The notes below the pieces were generated by a model, which was given only the letters and a program-made list of their open reading frames with translations, did not search any database and was not told the DNA's origin. The position numbers and the translations under genes are program-made. This document shows positions 16,737 through 27,420 of a DNA stretch of 64,000 nucleotides, in pieces. The stretch spans positions 1-64,000 of the forward strand of contig NZ_VMHK01000002.1 in assembly GCF_007559275.1 (NCBI RefSeq), in the 5' to 3' direction. Position 1 is the first letter of the stretch, and each line of letters starts with the position of its first letter. This DNA comes from Bifidobacterium apousia (GTDB lineage: Bacteria; Actinomycetota; Actinomycetes; Actinomycetales; Bifidobacteriaceae).

Positions 16737-18635
16737 ATGGCACGTGCAGTTGGCATTGATCTGGGAACCACCAATTCCTGCATTGCAACCTTGGAGGGCG
16801 GCGAGCCCACCGTAATCGTCAACGCTGAGGGCGCGCGGACCACGCCATCGGTGGTGGCGTTCAGCAAGTCCGGCGAGATTCTGGTCGGCGAGGTGGCCAA
16901 GCGGCAGGCAGTCACCAATGTGGATCGGACCATCAGCTCGGTCAAGCGCCACATGGGCACCGACTGGTCCGTCGAGATCGACGGCAAGAAGTGGACCCCG
17001 CAGGAGATCTCGGCCCAGATCCTCATGAAGCTCAAGAGGGATGCCGAGTCCTACCTGGGCGAGCCCGTCACTGACGCGGTCATCACCTGCCCTGCCTACT
17101 TCAACGACGCACAGCGTCAGGCCACCAAGGACGCCGGCAAGATCGCCGGCCTGAACGTCCTGCGCATCATCAACGAGCCCACCGCCGCGGCCCTGGCCTA
17201 CGGCCTGGAAAAGGGCAAGGAGGACGAGCGCATCCTGGTCTTCGATCTGGGTGGTGGCACCTTCGATGTCTCCCTGCTGGAGATCGGCAAGGACGACGAC
17301 GGCTTCTCGACCATTCAGGTCCAGGCCACCAACGGCGACAACAAGCTGGGCGGCGACGACTGGGATCAGAAGATCATCGACTGGCTGGTCACTGAGGTCA
17401 AGAACAAGTACAACGTCGATCTGTCCAAGGACAAGATCGCTCTGCAGCGGCTCAAGGAAGCTGCTGAGCAGGCCAAGAAGGAGCTGAGCTCCTCTTCGTC
17501 CACCAGCATCTCCATGCAGTACCTGGCCATGACCCCCGACGGGACCCCCGTCCACCTGGACGAGACCCTGACCCGCGCCCACTTCGAAGAGATGACCTCT
17601 GACCTGCTGGGCCGCTGCCGCACGCCGTTCAACAACGTGCTGCACGATGCCGGCATTTCGGTTCAGGACATCGATCACGTGGTGCTGGTCGGCGGGTCCA
17701 CCCGTATGCCCGCCGTCAAGGACCTGGTCAAGGAACTGACTGGCGGCAAGGAGGCCAACCAGACCGTCAACCCTGATGAGGTCGTGGCTGTCGGCGCTGC
17801 CGTGCAGTCCGGCGTCATCAAGGGCGACCGCAAGGACGTCCTGCTGATCGACGTGACCCCGCTCTCCCTGGGCATCGAGACCAAGGGCGGCATCATGACC
17901 AAGCTGATCGACCGCAACACCGCCATCCCGACCAAGCGCTCCGAGGTCTTCTCGACCGCTGAGGACAACCAGCCTTCCGTGCTGATCCAGGTCTATCAGG
18001 GCGAGCGCGAGTTCGCCCGTGACAACAAGCCCCTGGGCACCTTCGAGCTGACGGGCATCGCTCCGGCTCCGCGCGGCGTTCCTCAGATCGAGGTCACCTT
18101 TGATATCGACGCCAACGGCATTGTGCACGTCTCCGCCAAGGACAAGGGCACCGGCAAGGAGCAGTCCATGACCATCACCGGTGGTTCCGCCCTGCCCAAG
18201 GACGAGATTGACCGCATGGTCAAGGAGGCCGAGGCCCACGAGGCTGAGGACAAGCAGCGCCGTGAGGACGCCGACACCCGCAACGCCGCCGAGTCCGCCG
18301 CCTACCAGACCGAGAAGCTGGTCAACGACAACAAGGACAAGATCTCTGACGAGGTGGCCAAGGAGGTCACCGACAAGGTCAACGCTCTGAAAGAGGCTCT
18401 GAAGGGCGAGGACATGGACAAGATCAAGAACGCCCAGAGCGAGCTGATGACCTCTGCCCAGAAGATCGGCCAGGCCCTCTACGCCCAGCAGGGCTCCGCT
18501 GACGCTGCAGGCGCTCAGGGCGCTGCAGGTGCCGCCGGTGCTGCCCCGGGTGCGGACTCCTCCGCGTCTGCTGATGACGACGTGGTGGACGCCGAGGTCG
18601 TGGATGACGACGACAAGAAGAAGGACGGCGAGTGA
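16737..18635 (+). CDS. dnaK: Molecular chaperone DnaK (Hsp70)
   Basis: A 632-residue Hsp70. The N-terminal ATPase starts with '[12 protein letters not shown]', with '[13 protein letters not shown]' as phosphate loop 2 and '[10 protein letters not shown]' as the adenosine motif; the substrate-binding domain follows from about residue 370, and the tail is rich in Gly/Ala then acidic ([14 protein letters not shown]). It binds unfolded polypeptides in an ATP cycle with GrpE and DnaJ. A strong aggaggt site precedes the ATG. First gene of dnaK-grpE-dnaJ-hspR, under the HAIR-overlapped promoter. Confidence 0.99.
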   Translation: MARAVGIDLGTTNSCIATLEGGEPTVIVNAEGARTTPSVVAFSKSGEILVGEVAKRQAVTNVDRTISSVKRHMGTDWSVEIDGKKWTPQEISAQILMKLKRDAESYLGEPVTDAVITCPAYFNDAQRQATKDAGKIAGLNVLRIINEPTAAALAYGLEKGKEDERILVFDLGGGTFDVSLLEIGKDDDGFSTIQVQATNGDNKLGGDDWDQKIIDWLVTEVKNKYNVDLSKDKIALQRLKEAAEQAKKELSSSSSTSISMQYLAMTPDGTPVHLDETLTRAHFEEMTSDLLGRCRTPFNNVLHDAGISVQDIDHVVLVGGSTRMPAVKDLVKELTGGKEANQTVNPDEVVAVGAAVQSGVIKGDRKDVLLIDVTPLSLGIETKGGIMTKLIDRNTAIPTKRSEVFSTAEDNQPSVLIQVYQGEREFARDNKPLGTFELTGIAPAPRGVPQIEVTFDIDANGIVHVSAKDKGTGKEQSMTITGGSALPKDEIDRMVKEAEAHEAEDKQRREDADTRNAAESAAYQTEKLVNDNKDKISDEVAKEVTDKVNALKEALKGEDMDKIKNAQSELMTSAQKIGQALYAQQGSADAAGAQGAAGAAGAAPGADSSASADDDVVDAEVVDDDDKKKDGE

Positions 18636-18636
18636 C

Positions 18637-19362
18637 ATGTCGGCCTTCGACAAGGATGATACCGGGCCGCTGAAGGGCGACCCGGCCGCCGCCGGCGAAC
18701 CGGACGGGAACGAGGCCAAGGCCTCCGACGCCGCTTCGACGCCCGATCAGGAAGCGGCTCGCGGCCGTCATGCCGGCAAGAGCGCAGCAGACGAGAGTCA
18801 GGCGGCCGACAAGGCTCCGTCGGATTCCTCCGCCAAGGACGCGTCGTCAGCGGATGCTCAGGCTGACAACAAGACTGATGCTGACTCGGCCAAGGAGGAG
18901 AGCACCGACAAGGGATCAGATGGGTTGACGCCCCTGGGACAGGCCAAGAAGGAGGCCGCCGATTATCTGGAGGCCCTCCAGCGTGAGCGGGCCGAGTTTG
19001 TCAACTTCCGCAACCGTGCCAAGAAGGAGCAGGACATCTTCCGCCAGCATGGCATTGTGGATGTGCTGACCGCCCTTCTTCCGGCCCTTGATGACATTGA
19101 CCGGATCAAGGAGCACGGGCAGATGGACGACTCCTTCCAGGCTGTGGCCAAGAAGATCGACAAGACCTTCGAGAAGTTCGGCGTCGAGAAGTTCGGTGAA
19201 AAAGGCGAGGACTTCGACCCCACCAAGCATGAGGCCATCCTGCACAAGCCGGACCCCGAGGCCAAGAAAGAGACTGTTGACACGGTGGTTGAGGCAGGCT
19301 ATCGGATCGGCGACCGGGTGATTAGGGCTGCCAGGGTAGTGGTGACCTCGCCCGGGCAGTAG
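18637..19362 (+). CDS. grpE: Nucleotide exchange factor GrpE
   Basis: A 241-residue protein that exchanges ADP on DnaK. The first about 95 residues are low-complexity (Asp, Ala, Ser, Lys), longer than in most GrpE proteins; the conserved dimerisation coiled coil begins near 'ADYLEALQRERAEFVNFRNR', and the beta-domain ends with 'VVEAGYRIGDRVIRAARVVV'. The start codon lies 1 nt after the dnaK stop, so expression is coupled. A stable hairpin lies in the gap before dnaJ. Confidence 0.97.
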   Translation: MSAFDKDDTGPLKGDPAAAGEPDGNEAKASDAASTPDQEAARGRHAGKSAADESQAADKAPSDSSAKDASSADAQADNKTDADSAKEESTDKGSDGLTPLGQAKKEAADYLEALQRERAEFVNFRNRAKKEQDIFRQHGIVDVLTALLPALDDIDRIKEHGQMDDSFQAVAKKIDKTFEKFGVEKFGEKGEDFDPTKHEAILHKPDPEAKKETVDTVVEAGYRIGDRVIRAARVVVTSPGQ

Positions 19363-19411
19363 CAGGGACGGCGATTGCGGACCTTCCGCAGGCTGAATCG
19401 ACGCCTTCGCA

Positions 19412-19451
19412 TGCGGCGGCTGGGTGGGGTACGGTCCCGCCCGCCGCCGCA
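19412..19451 (+). repeat. Stable intercistronic hairpin between grpE and dnaJ
   Basis: TGCGGCGG (19412-19419) pairs with CCGCCGCA (19444-19451), with additional G/C pairing inside (gggtgggg/tcccgccc). No T-run follows, so it is more likely an mRNA-processing or stability element, or a partial terminator, than a full terminator. Confidence 0.55.
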
Positions 19452-19507
19452 CGCGCAAGAGCGGATTCCAATTCGATATTCGTAGCTTATGAGGAAAGGA
19501 GACATGG

Positions 19508-20512
19508 ATGGCTGAGAATGAATGGCTGAGCAAGGACTACTACAAGGTCCTTGGTGTCTCCAAGGACGCCAGCGAAGCGGAGATCACCAAGGCCTACCGC
19601 AAGCTTGCCCGCAAATACCATCCCGATCTCAATAAGACCAAGGAGGCCGAGGAGAAGTTCAAGGACATCTCCGAGGCCTACGACGTGCTCAGCAACAAGG
19701 AGCAACGTCAGAAGTACGACGCCATCCGCCAGTTCGGCATGGGGGGAGCCCGGTTCGCCGGGGGTTCCGGCCAGGGCGGCTTCAACACCGATGCCTTCTC
19801 GGACATCTTCGGCTCCATGTTCGGTGGGGCTGGAGCGCCTGGAGGCACCCGTATCCGTTTCGGCGATGGTTCGGGGCAGCCGGACTTTGCTGACATCTTC
19901 TCCTCCTTCGGCGGGGGTGCCGGTGGTGGCGGTCGGACCGCCTATCGGGAGAGCAGGCCCAGGCCAGTCAAGGGCGAGGATCGCAATTCGCGCATCGGCC
20001 TGTCCTTCCGTCAGGCGGTCAAGGGGGCCACGGTCTCCCTGAGCGTGGGCGGCAAGCGCTTCAAGACGCATATCCCCGCTGGGGTTCACAACGGCCAGCG
20101 GATCAGGCTGGCTGGCAAGGGTCGGCCTGGCAGGGACGGAGGCGCCAATGGCGACCTCTACCTGCAGATCAGCGTTCAGCCCAGCCAGCGGTTCACCATG
20201 GAGGACAGGGATCTGGTCATGGCCCTGCCGGTGACGGTATCTGAGGCAGCCCTGGGGGCCAAGGTCCAGGCCCGGGACATCGACGACCAGGTCGTCACCT
20301 TCAAGATCCCGGCCGGCTCCTCCAGCGGCGACGAGATCCGCATCGCCGGCAAGGGGGTTCAGGACCGGCGTGGCAAGGGCGACCTGGTGGGGCGGCTTGA
20401 GATCCGCATGCCCGGTCGGTTGGGCATGGCCCAGAAGAAGGCCATGCGTGACTTTGCCAAGTCCAGTGGCGACTTCGACGAGCAGATCGCCGGGGAACGC
20501 ATGAAGATATGA
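19508..20512 (+). CDS. dnaJ: Class B J-domain co-chaperone DnaJ (no zinc finger)
   Basis: A 334-residue DnaJ-type protein. The J domain (about 8-75) has the essential HPD at 38-40; a Gly/Phe-rich region follows (about 78-150), then directly the two C-terminal beta-barrel peptide-binding domains. The four CxxCxGxG zinc repeats of class A DnaJ are absent, so this is a CbpA/DnaJ1-like class B co-chaperone. A class A DnaJ is probably encoded elsewhere. The ATG at 19508 is preceded by aaaggag. Third gene of the dnaK operon. Confidence 0.95.
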   Translation: MAENEWLSKDYYKVLGVSKDASEAEITKAYRKLARKYHPDLNKTKEAEEKFKDISEAYDVLSNKEQRQKYDAIRQFGMGGARFAGGSGQGGFNTDAFSDIFGSMFGGAGAPGGTRIRFGDGSGQPDFADIFSSFGGGAGGGGRTAYRESRPRPVKGEDRNSRIGLSFRQAVKGATVSLSVGGKRFKTHIPAGVHNGQRIRLAGKGRPGRDGGANGDLYLQISVQPSQRFTMEDRDLVMALPVTVSEAALGAKVQARDIDDQVVTFKIPAGSSSGDEIRIAGKGVQDRRGKGDLVGRLEIRMPGRLGMAQKKAMRDFAKSSGDFDEQIAGERMKI

Positions 20513-20564
20513 CGATCCTGATGCAGGATCAGGTTGGAACGAACAGCGGAGAGGAGTGATGATC

Positions 20565-21095
20565 ATGGTCAGGGTGGATCCCGAGACCAGGCGGATCTAT
20601 CTGGCCTGCGCTCGCGGGCTGGTGGCCGGGCGCATCAGTCTGGATGCTGCCGACGATGCCGGCTTGGACATCGAGTTGCCGGTCTTCAGCGTCGGTCAGG
20701 TCGGGCAGTTGGCCAACATCCATCCGCAGACCCTGCGCCAATATGACCGGCTGGGTCTGATCGTGCCGGAACGGACCGAGGGGGGTGCACGACGCTACTC
20801 CCTGCGGGATCTGGACCGGCTGGGTCAGGCCCAGCATCTGAGCCAGGACGAGTCCATCAATCTGGCCGGGGTGACCAGGATCCTGGCCCTAGCCGAGGAG
20901 AATCGTCAGCTGAGGCGCCAGCTGCGCCGCTCCCACCAGTCACAGGGATCCAGCATGTTCGCCGCCGCTGCCGACGGCCGGGTCGTCGAAGTCAGGCGGT
21001 CCAGCAGGGCCCGGCTCTGGCGGCAGGACACGACGCATGACGAGGCCGATCCGACCGAGTCCAAATCGCTGATCGTCTGGAGCGTACGCTCCTGA
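20565..21095 (+). CDS. hspR: Heat-shock repressor HspR (MerR family)
   Basis: A 176-residue repressor. The MerR winged helix is clear in 'VFSVGQVGQLANIHPQTLRQYDRLGLIVPERTEGGARRYSLRDLDRL'-type order (about residues 40-88), followed by a coiled coil (EENRQLRRQLRRS). HspR binds HAIR elements, needs DnaK as co-repressor in known systems, and here controls its own operon. Three in-frame starts (20556, 20559, 20565) lie close together; 20565 has the best spacing from ggagaggag. The N-terminal extension before the HTH is longer than in Streptomyces HspR. Confidence 0.93.
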   Translation: MVRVDPETRRIYLACARGLVAGRISLDAADDAGLDIELPVFSVGQVGQLANIHPQTLRQYDRLGLIVPERTEGGARRYSLRDLDRLGQAQHLSQDESINLAGVTRILALAEENRQLRRQLRRSHQSQGSSMFAAAADGRVVEVRRSSRARLWRQDTTHDEADPTESKSLIVWSVRS

Positions 21096-21282
21096 AGCAG
21101 GTGAGGGCCCTGTGCTATGGTGAACAGGTTGGCCGCTCGCTCCAGAGCTGCGGCTGATCGTCGCCTGAATGCTTTGAGTACGGGGAAACCGCTTGCGCGA
21201 AATTCGTCATTCTCTGCTTTGCACGCGGCCTGCGAACTGTCGACCGACAGTACCGTTTTCTTCCCTGTTGTGAAAGGTCATT

Positions 21283-22896
21283 GTGACTGCTTCATCCATG
21301 CCCGATTCCAATTCGTCCAATTCCGGCCATTCTGCTGCAGAGCCTATGGCTGCAGAACCTATGACTTTTGACCATCTAGGGGTGCCTGAACCCTTGGTTC
21401 GTGTCCTGCGCAAGGACGGCAAGACCAGCGCCTTCCCCATCCAACGCGACACCCTGCCTGATGCTCTGGCTGGCCGCGACATCCTGGGTCGGGGCCGGAC
21501 GGGTTCCGGCAAGACCCTGGCCTTCAGCATCCCTCTGGTGGCTCGACTGGCTGACGACGAGGGGGGACGTGCTCGCCATGGCCGCGGGGATGCCGCCAGA
21601 TCAGGCAGTCTGCCCCGCCCGCGCGGTCTTGTCCTGGCCCCTACCCGCGAGCTGGCCAATCAAATCGACGAGGTTCTCAATCCGCTGGCTCAGGCTTACG
21701 GCATGCGGACCTGCACCGTCTACGGCGGCGTTGGCCAGGGCCGTCAGGTCGATGCTCTTCGGCGCGGGGCCAAGATCGTGGTGGCCTGCCCGGGTCGCCT
21801 GGAGGATCTGCTCCGTCAGCGCAAGCTCAGCCTGGAGGACGTGGAGATCGCCGTGCTGGACGAGGCCGACGAGATGGCTGACATGGGCTTCCTGCCTGCC
21901 GTGGAGCGGATACTGGCCCAGGTTCGCCCGGGTGGTCAGCGCATGCTTTTCTCGGCCACGCTGGATCATGGAGTGGATGCCGTGGTCAAGCGCTTCCTCA
22001 AGGATCCCAAGATTCACGAGGTGGACTCAGCCACCCAGCATGTGGATCTGATGACCCACCACATCTTCCGCACCACCCAGGCCGTCAAGCATGATCTCGT
22101 GCGCAAGCTGGCCTCGGGCGCCGGACGGCGCATTCTCTTCACCCGGACCAAATTCCAGGCCAAGAAGCTGGCCAAGAATCTGATCGACAACGGCATCCCG
22201 GCCGCACAGCTGCATGGCAACCTTTCACAGAATCAGCGCGATCGCAATCTGGGGGCGTTCTCCCGGGGCGAGGTGAAGGTCCTGGTGGCTACCGACGTGG
22301 CCGCCCGCGGTGTGGACATCAGTGACGTAGACCTCGTGGTTCAGGTAGATCCACCAGCCGATCCCAAGTCCTTTCTGCATCGGTCAGGGCGTACGGCTCG
22401 AGCCGGCCGTTCCGGCGACGTGGTCACCTTGGTCCTGCCCGACCAGTGGCGCGACACCAGACGGATGCTGCGCCTGGCCCATATCGATGCCAAGCCGGTT
22501 CAGGTGACCGCTGACTCGCCCGAGGTTACCGAACTCGTAGGGCCCGTAGCCAAGCCGGTGCACGGCTGGTCTTTGCAGGCCGAGCAGCCGCAGGCCTCGG
22601 GCGGCCGGTCTGCCCATGGAGGCCGTGGCGGCCGAAGCGGACATCGGGATCGTCGGCCTTACCGTTCCCGGAGGTCAAGTGACCGACCGGCACTCGATCA
22701 TGAGGATGGTCCCTTGGACGGCCGGACCAGAGGCCATCGTCATTCCGGCAGCAGCGAGCGGACCCGTGGTCACGACCATGGCCGTGGCAGCGGCCGCGCT
22801 GGCTCTCGTTTTGACGCGGACCGTCGTGGGTTCCGCCGCGGTCATCGTCGTCATCGTCGCGATGGCAACCCCTTCCGCTCTGCCGCCAAGCGTTGA
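21283..22896 (+). CDS. DEAD-box RNA helicase
   Basis: A 537-residue ATP-dependent RNA helicase. The Q motif region 'FPIQRDTLP' precedes Walker A 'GRGRTGSGKT' (70-79); DEAD is at 193-196, followed by 'FSATL' and the C-terminal helicase motifs 'TDVAARGVDI' and 'HRSGRTARAG'. The last about 100 residues are rich in Arg, Gly, His and Ser, an RNA-binding tail. Such proteins act in ribosome assembly or cold adaptation. GTG start with gaaagg upstream. The gene ends before the terminator at 22996-23020. Confidence 0.94.
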   Translation: MTASSMPDSNSSNSGHSAAEPMAAEPMTFDHLGVPEPLVRVLRKDGKTSAFPIQRDTLPDALAGRDILGRGRTGSGKTLAFSIPLVARLADDEGGRARHGRGDAARSGSLPRPRGLVLAPTRELANQIDEVLNPLAQAYGMRTCTVYGGVGQGRQVDALRRGAKIVVACPGRLEDLLRQRKLSLEDVEIAVLDEADEMADMGFLPAVERILAQVRPGGQRMLFSATLDHGVDAVVKRFLKDPKIHEVDSATQHVDLMTHHIFRTTQAVKHDLVRKLASGAGRRILFTRTKFQAKKLAKNLIDNGIPAAQLHGNLSQNQRDRNLGAFSRGEVKVLVATDVAARGVDISDVDLVVQVDPPADPKSFLHRSGRTARAGRSGDVVTLVLPDQWRDTRRMLRLAHIDAKPVQVTADSPEVTELVGPVAKPVHGWSLQAEQPQASGGRSAHGGRGGRSGHRDRRPYRSRRSSDRPALDHEDGPLDGRTRGHRHSGSSERTRGHDHGRGSGRAGSRFDADRRGFRRGHRRHRRDGNPFRSAAKR

Positions 22897-22995
22897 TCCG
22901 CTGATGGGCGTGTTTCAGTAATGCGCCCATCGTGGTTGTCGGCTTCGCTGAAGCTTTTCTCTGAGCGTTTGACGAGGAATCGCAATCCAATCCGG

Positions 22996-23020
22996 CCCTG
23001 GCCACGTGCCAGGGTTCTTG
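22996..23020 (+). terminator. Intrinsic terminator after the DEAD-box helicase gene
   Basis: CCCTGGC-cacgt-GCCAGGG, a perfect 7-bp stem with a 5-nt loop, followed by ttcttgctt, about 100 nt downstream of the helicase stop. Confidence 0.7.
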
Positions 23021-23137
23021 CTTATAAAGCTGCCTGATGCCGCTATGCATCTACCTGCCTGATTGATCCTGGCAGAAGAGCGATAGCGATGCAGTGAAAA
23101 ACGGCATAGGAAAAGAAGAAAAAGTATCTCGACACTG

Positions 23138-23210
23138 TGGAGCTGAGGGTAGTCGAAACCCCGACCTCTTCGATGCGAACGAAGCGCTCTACCAACTGAG
23201 CTACAGCCCC
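23138..23210 (-). tRNA. tRNA-Ala (CGC anticodon)
   Basis: Read on the minus strand, a 73-nt cloverleaf: acceptor GGGGCTG/CAGCTCC (one G-U pair), D-arm GCTC-AGTTGGTAGA-GC, anticodon arm CTTCG-TTCGCAT-CGAAG with anticodon CGC (reads GCG, alanine), and T-arm GGGGT-TTCGACT-ACCCT. The 3' CCA is not encoded. Single isolated tRNA gene between the helicase terminator and the convergent dedA-type gene. Confidence 0.92.
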
Positions 23211-23293
23211 ATTCGTTGCCCGACCGTAGCCGAACAACAGAAGCTTACTTTAGCGCGTGCCCTGGCCAAACGCAAAATATCTCAGATCAGGTG

Positions 23294-23977
23294 TCAGTCC
23301 GCCTTGGCGCTGGTTTCCTCGGTGGTCGCCTTCTTGCGGCCGAACTTTGCCTTGAGCAGGCCGATGACCGTGGGCAGGACCGAGATGACCAGGATCAGGA
23401 TGATGACCAGCTCGAAATGCTGTTGGACTGCGGGGATGCCGCCGAAGAAATAGCCCAGGAGGGTGAAGAGGGTGGACCATATCAGGCCTCCCAGGACACT
23501 GAAGGGGGTGAAGCGGCGCCAGCGCATTCCGGAGATGCCCGATATGAAGGGCATGAAGGTTCTGATGAAAGGGAGGAAGCGTCCCAGGACCACGGCCAGG
23601 GGGCCCCACTTGTCGATCAGGCCCTCGGTCTTGGCGATTCGTTCGGGGGTCAGTGACTTCACGCGTCCCGAACGGACGATGGCCCTGCCGAAGAAGTGTC
23701 CGATGAAGTAGTTGCTCTGGTCGCCCAGGATGGGGGCCAGCCAGACGACGGGCAGGAGCACGTCCAAGGCCATGCCGCTGGATGGGTCATGGGCGAAGAC
23801 GCCGGCGGCGAAGAGCAGGGAGTCGCCCGGCAGGAAGGGCATGAAGACCACGCCGGTCTCAATGAAGATGATCAGGAAGATGAACCCGTAGGTCGGCACC
23901 AGCCCCATGGCGATCCAGCTCGCGATGGCGCTGCGCGGATCCTTGAGCAGGTGTATCAGCCAGTTGACGAACCCCAT
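23294..23977 (-). CDS. DedA family membrane protein
   Basis: A 227-residue inner-membrane protein. It has the DedA/SNARE-associated core: 'FIETGVVFMPFLPGDSLLFAAG' (re-entrant loop and helix), 'GDQSNYFIGHFFGR' and the arginine motif 'FLPFIRTFMPFISG'. DedA proteins are lipid transporters/flippases for C55 carrier or phospholipids and affect envelope stability. The ATG at 23977 is chosen by the start of conservation. The C-terminal tail is basic then acidic. Immediately upstream on the minus strand (3' side) is tRNA-Ala. Confidence 0.9.
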   Translation of the reverse strand: MGFVNWLIHLLKDPRSAIASWIAMGLVPTYGFIFLIIFIETGVVFMPFLPGDSLLFAAGVFAHDPSSGMALDVLLPVVWLAPILGDQSNYFIGHFFGRAIVRSGRVKSLTPERIAKTEGLIDKWGPLAVVLGRFLPFIRTFMPFISGISGMRWRRFTPFSVLGGLIWSTLFTLLGYFFGGIPAVQQHFELVIILILVISVLPTVIGLLKAKFGRKKATTEETSAKAD

Positions 23978-24156
23978 GAATCGTGTTCCATTCCGTCGAT
24001 GTGTGCTTTTCCAGAACCGAGACACACTTTAACAAGCTGGCCTTGGTACTCGGTACTCCCCGGTCTGATTCCTTGCGAGGACAACACAACCCATCGATGC
24101 CGGACTTATCGGCTGTCGGCCACGGTCCTGTCGTCGGTCCTCCTGTGCGAAGATAG

Positions 24157-25584
<1,428 letters not shown>

Positions 25585-25649
25585 GCACGACGGCATACAA
25601 ACGTTGCTGCGAGGCGGTCGGGCGTCCCTGTCCGGCCGCCTCCTTTGTC

Positions 25650-27392
25650 TTAGATCCAGCTGGACAGCCACATGTGCATGCGCCAGAAGTCATAGGGGAT
25701 GGGCATGGCGGTCCACAGCGGGTAGAAGAAGACTGAGGTCAGGCCTAGCAGGGTCAGGCCCATGATCATGGTCTGCCGGTAGAGGACGCTGTCCGAATTC
25801 TGCCGCAGCCAGTTGGCCACATAGCAGATTGCCAGAATCATCCAGGGCAGGATGACGATGGAATAGAAAGTGAAAGTGGTCCGGTTCATGTATTGGATCC
25901 AGGGCAGCCAGCCGGCCAGCATGCCTGCCAAGACCCCCCAGATCCGCCAATCTCCGTGCTTGACCACGACGGCGATGACGATGGCGAGAACCATGCAGAT
26001 GCTTCCCAGCCACCAGGTCAGGGGATTGCCCAAGGATGTGACAGCAGCCACGCAGGGGGAGTCCTTGGCCAGTCCGCACAGGCCGGGGAAGCCTGTGATC
26101 TTCTGCCAGTAGAAGCTGGTGGGTCTGATCTGCAGGGGCCACGTCAGGGGATTGGCCATATATGGATGGCGGGTATGCAGGGTGGTGTGGAAGTGCCACA
26201 TCTGCCGGTGGTATTCAGCCAGGGACCGCAACCCCTCCGGCAGCCAGGTCAGACCCTGTCCAGGGTGCTGGGCCGCCCAGTTGTGCATGAAGGAATCGCC
26301 GTGCAGGAACCATCCCGTCCAGGAGACCAGATAGGTGCCCGCCCAGACGGGGATCATAAGCAGGGCCGCCGGCAGCCCGTCCCTGAACACGGCGCTCTGC
26401 AGCCAGGATCCGTATCCTGCCTGATGGCGTTCCCAGCCGTCCCAGAGCACTGAGATCAGGGCGAAGACGGCAAAGAAATAGGCGCCTGACCACTTGGTGC
26501 CGGTGGCCAGGCCCAGGAGCAGGGCGGCTCCTGTCCGCCACCAGGACCAGGCGATGAAGGGGCCGGTAGTGGCCACAGGCAGTTCGACACGGCTTTGCTG
26601 TCCCTGCTGTCCATGTGACTGAATGACCTTCACCCGGTAGTGCAGACGAAAATCAGCCTGATCCTTGACCCAGGATTGTCGCAGCCTGGTCCGCGCCCAG
26701 TCCCGATGGCCCATCAGGCACAGCCAAGCTCCCAGGACGAAGATCATGACGAAGTTGTCCAGCAGGCCGGTACGGCTCATCACGATGCCCAGACCATCGA
26801 TAGCCATGAGGAAGCCAGCTGTCAGGGCGATGGGCAGGTTATGGAAGAGGCGCAGGGCTACTCGGCAGAGCAGCAGGATGGCGATGGTGCCCGCCAGGGC
26901 AGTGGCCACTCGCCAAGCGAAGGGGTTCCCGGCTCCGCCGAACAGTTTGAGACCCAAAGCGATGCACCACTTGCCCACCGGCGGGTGAACCACGTATTCG
27001 GCCTGGGGCAGCCAGTCGCCTGTATGCCCCTGGGCAAAGAGCTGGTCGATGGGAAGGTCAAGGGGACCGGCTTTTTTTGGCCAGTTGCGCGGCTCGCCGG
27101 TCATGAGCATAGTCCAGGCGTCTTTGACGTAATATGTCTCGTCGAAGACGATGGCCCGAGGGCTGCCCAGCCGTACAAACCGCAGAAGCCCGCCCAGAAG
27201 AGCCATGAGTATGCATGCCAGCCAGCTGCTCTGCCTACGGGAGAGCCTGGGTATCGTGATCCCTCGTTTGGTGTGCTGACCCTTGGGCGTGCTGAAGATG
27301 GACAGCATGGCAGGGCGACCGGACCGGTGGGCGGCGTGCCTGCCGTGTCTGGAGGAGCGATGCTGCGAAGAAAGCCCTGCCAAAGATGTCAT
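25650..27392 (-). CDS. Dolichyl-phosphate-mannose-type protein O-mannosyltransferase (GT39)
   Basis: A 580-residue multi-pass membrane enzyme. The first luminal loop after TM1 has the catalytic acidic pair region 'AIVFDETYYVKDAW', as in actinobacterial Pmt (GT39), which moves mannose from polyprenyl-phosphate-mannose onto Ser/Thr of secreted proteins. Further hallmarks are 'VHPPVGKW' and at least ten hydrophobic helices. The ATG at 27392 is favoured because TAATCT (27400-27405, minus strand) lies 7 nt upstream with no ribosome-binding site; this gives a start 28 bp from the divergent rsmI start. An ATG at 27308 is a shorter alternative. Confidence 0.9.
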   Translation of the reverse strand: MTSLAGLSSQHRSSRHGRHAAHRSGRPAMLSIFSTPKGQHTKRGITIPRLSRRQSSWLACILMALLGGLLRFVRLGSPRAIVFDETYYVKDAWTMLMTGEPRNWPKKAGPLDLPIDQLFAQGHTGDWLPQAEYVVHPPVGKWCIALGLKLFGGAGNPFAWRVATALAGTIAILLLCRVALRLFHNLPIALTAGFLMAIDGLGIVMSRTGLLDNFVMIFVLGAWLCLMGHRDWARTRLRQSWVKDQADFRLHYRVKVIQSHGQQGQQSRVELPVATTGPFIAWSWWRTGAALLLGLATGTKWSGAYFFAVFALISVLWDGWERHQAGYGSWLQSAVFRDGLPAALLMIPVWAGTYLVSWTGWFLHGDSFMHNWAAQHPGQGLTWLPEGLRSLAEYHRQMWHFHTTLHTRHPYMANPLTWPLQIRPTSFYWQKITGFPGLCGLAKDSPCVAAVTSLGNPLTWWLGSICMVLAIVIAVVVKHGDWRIWGVLAGMLAGWLPWIQYMNRTTFTFYSIVILPWMILAICYVANWLRQNSDSVLYRQTMIMGLTLLGLTSVFFYPLWTAMPIPYDFWRMHMWLSSWI

Positions 27393-27399
27393 CACCCCT

Positions 27400-27414
27400 A
27401 GATTAGGCCATACT
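27400..27414. promoter_or_regulatory. Back-to-back -10 boxes of two divergent leaderless genes
   Basis: TAATCT on the minus strand (27400-27405) lies 7 nt before the mannosyltransferase ATG at 27392. CATACT on the plus strand (27409-27414) lies 6 nt before the rsmI ATG at 27421. The two -10 boxes are 3 bp apart, so each promoter's -35 region lies inside the other gene and the two cannot be occupied at once. Confidence 0.6.
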
Positions 27415-27420
27415 GAAGGC

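Noticed and set aside
16542..18719. A 725-codon open frame antisense to dnaK
   Set aside because: A common shadow of G+C-rich dnaK; the sense strand encodes unmistakable DnaK.
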